NCBI RefSeq assembly: GCF_940670765.1 | Contig: NZ_CALNVW010000036.1 | Location: 1 to 64,000 of the forward strand | Origin: Streptomyces sp. A 4/2 | GTDB taxonomy: Bacteria; Actinomycetota; Actinomycetes; Streptomycetales; Streptomycetaceae | Direction: 5' to 3' | DNA length: 64,000 nucleotides | Notes under the pieces: model-generated | Database searches by the model: none | What the model was told of the DNA's origin: nothing | What the model saw: the letters and a program-made list of their open reading frames with translations, nothing else | Made by a program: the position numbers and the translations under genes | Shown: piece after piece, positions 62,999 to 64,000 of the stretch | How positions within the stretch are numbered: position 1 is the stretch's first letter | Layout: each line of letters begins with the position of its first letter

Positions 62999-63763
62999 TC
63001 AGTTCGCGCTTCGCACCGTGACTTCCCCGTTGCTGCTGTGTGCACGCACGGTGTGGCCGCTGGCGTCGTTCTTGGGCACGCTGACCCTGACCCGTCCGTT
63101 GTGGCTCCTGGCGTCGACCTTGTAGGAGACCCCCGGCTTCTTCGGCAGCGTGATCCTGATCGACCCGTTGTCGCTGCCGCTGTCCACCCGGTCGGGCACC
63201 GCGGCGAGCGAGAGGCGGACCTGCCCGTTGCTGGAGTCCGCCGAGATGCTCCTGGACGAGAGGGCATCGCCGTTGATCTGCCCGTTGTCGCTGTGCAGAT
63301 CCAGCGCCCCGCTGGAATCCTTGACGGTGACCTTGCCGTTGTCGGAACGGAGCTTCAGCGCCGTGTCGAACCCGGAGGCGGTCACGCTCCCGTTGTCGTC
63401 CTGCACGGTCACCGCGACGCCGCGCGGCACCTTGATCTGATGGCGCGCCTCACAGTTGTTGACCAGCCCACTGCATTTCAGCTTCAGGGTGAGCCGGTCG
63501 TTCTTCATCGACCAGGAGGCGTTCGGCCCGCTCCCGACGAGAACCCACCCGTCCACGCGCCGGCTGACCTCGACCTTCTTCACATCGGCGGGCACCAGCT
63601 CGATGGTCGAGTTGTCGGATTCGATGGTCAGCGTCTTCCCGCTGAGGGGAAACGACTTGTGCTCGACCGGCGCACTCGACGCATCCGCACCGCACCCGGT
63701 GAGCGCGACAGAGACGAGAACAGCTCCGCCGGCGGCGAAGAGCGTACGGGTTCGGAGTGCCAC
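62999..63763 (-). CDS. DUF4097-type surface lipoprotein with beta-helix-like repeats
   Basis: The 254-residue precursor has a lipoprotein signal ending VALTGC. The mature part has repeated SDNG/SSNG/SHNG units about 20 residues apart (LRSDNGKVTV; LHSDNGQING; SSNGQVRLSL; GSDNGSIRIT; SHNGRVRVSV; SSNGEVTVRS), as in DUF4097 adhesin-like solenoids. It is anchored outside the membrane; function unknown. GTG 63763 with GGGGA nine bases upstream is preferred over TTG 63772, which directly abuts the ribosome site. Confidence 0.87.
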   Translation of the reverse strand: MALRTRTLFAAGGAVLVSVALTGCGADASSAPVEHKSFPLSGKTLTIESDNSTIELVPADVKKVEVSRRVDGWVLVGSGPNASWSMKNDRLTLKLKCSGLVNNCEARHQIKVPRGVAVTVQDDNGSVTASGFDTALKLRSDNGKVTVKDSSGALDLHSDNGQINGDALSSRSISADSSNGQVRLSLAAVPDRVDSGSDNGSIRITLPKKPGVSYKVDARSHNGRVRVSVPKNDASGHTVRAHSSNGEVTVRSAN

Positions 63764-64000
63764 GGTGATCAATCCCCCAGGTCGGTGCGGCAGAGTTCCC
63801 CTACGGTACGAACCTGGACCACCGGAGGACGATCCGGCCGCCCACCGGATCGAGGGTGGGGTTAGCCCCCGGTCGGACGGGTTCCGGTCCGCTTCCGTCC
63901 GCTTCCGTCCGAGGGGCCCGGCCGGCTTCCGGTCCGCGGACTCCGGCGGCTCCTCGCGTCGGCGGGAGCGTCCGTACGAGGTCTCACGCCGGGATCCAAC
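63764..64000. other. Window end, no gene seen
   Basis: The region upstream of the DUF4097 gene contains short CTTCCGTCCG repeats (about 63890-63910). No open frame here is convincing. The gene beyond may start outside the window. Confidence 0.4.

Overview
The window is GC-rich actinobacterial chromosome, almost certainly Streptomyces. Third codon positions are nearly all G or C, GTG starts are common, and there are typical Streptomyces families (DUF397/DUF5753 cluster, Mbl, TerD paralogues). From mbl to the TerD genes the order resembles what I recall of the S. coelicolor block from SCO2451 down to about SCO2362 in reverse (mbl, fabF-acpP-fabH-fabD-fasR, aceE, ahpE, two terD). That match is from memory, not from a search.

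Bases 1-8700 are accessory and decaying. They hold the tail of a probable RHS/polymorphic-toxin protein, an intact-ended IS4-family element with a frameshifted transposase, a small PH-like membrane protein, a frameshifted IS5-type transposase, an SRPBCC protein and a tRNA 3'-end fragment followed by a terminator (a candidate island border). A three-repeat type I-E CRISPR array without cas genes follows, then a frameshifted DUF6461 gene, a NucA/NucB nuclease remnant, a poly-gamma-glutamate hydrolase and a plasmid-stabilization-like remnant.

Bases 8700-13400 form a molybdenum block: a stand-alone sulfite-oxidase-type molybdopterin domain, a free molbindin, an HTH-molbindin regulator, ModA, and a single-chain ModB-ModC-TOBE transporter. 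An MFS exporter follows. On the minus strand come a hypothetical protein, mbl and a GAF-GAF protein with a degenerate histidine-kinase core.

Bases 18200-26200 hold a MarR regulator divergent from a medium-chain reductase and Ohr, an SMP-30 enzyme, an EI24 membrane protein, aldose epimerase, an SGNH lipoprotein, DUF3145 and a beta-hydroxyacid dehydrogenase. Bases 26300-31300 are the type II fatty-acid synthase operon fabD-fabH-acpP-fabF with its activator fasR; a 17-bp imperfect palindrome lies just upstream of fabD.

Bases 31300-49400 are ordinary core and lineage genes: pirin, a questin-oxidase-like protein, a DUF397/XRE/anti-sigma-like triad, a serine hydrolase, GNAT, a MerR-aldo/keto reductase pair, DUF4429, a GntR-MFS-nucleoside hydrolase set, a DUF1023 hydrolase, a TetR-MFS pair, a secreted I36-type inhibitor, and aceE.

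Bases 49800-60150 contain DUF3052, AhpE and a Ter-type stress module: two adjacent TerD proteins, a DUF475 TerC-like membrane protein, a TerD/TerA-like protein, and a convergent TerD with a Pro/Ala tail. Next is a coupled biosynthetic run of an HpcH/citrate-lyase-like enzyme, a 911-aa phosphoribosyltransferase-TRSP-StiP/PELOTA fusion containing a 9-bp minisatellite, and a HAD hydrolase. The window ends with FmdB, a two-domain VOC protein, a coiled-coil membrane protein and a DUF4097 lipoprotein.

The most unusual items are the single-chain PRTase-TRSP-StiP protein, the orphan CRISPR array beside a tRNA fragment, the fused molybdate transporter with its satellite Mo-binding proteins, and the kinase-like protein next to mbl that has lost its ATP site.
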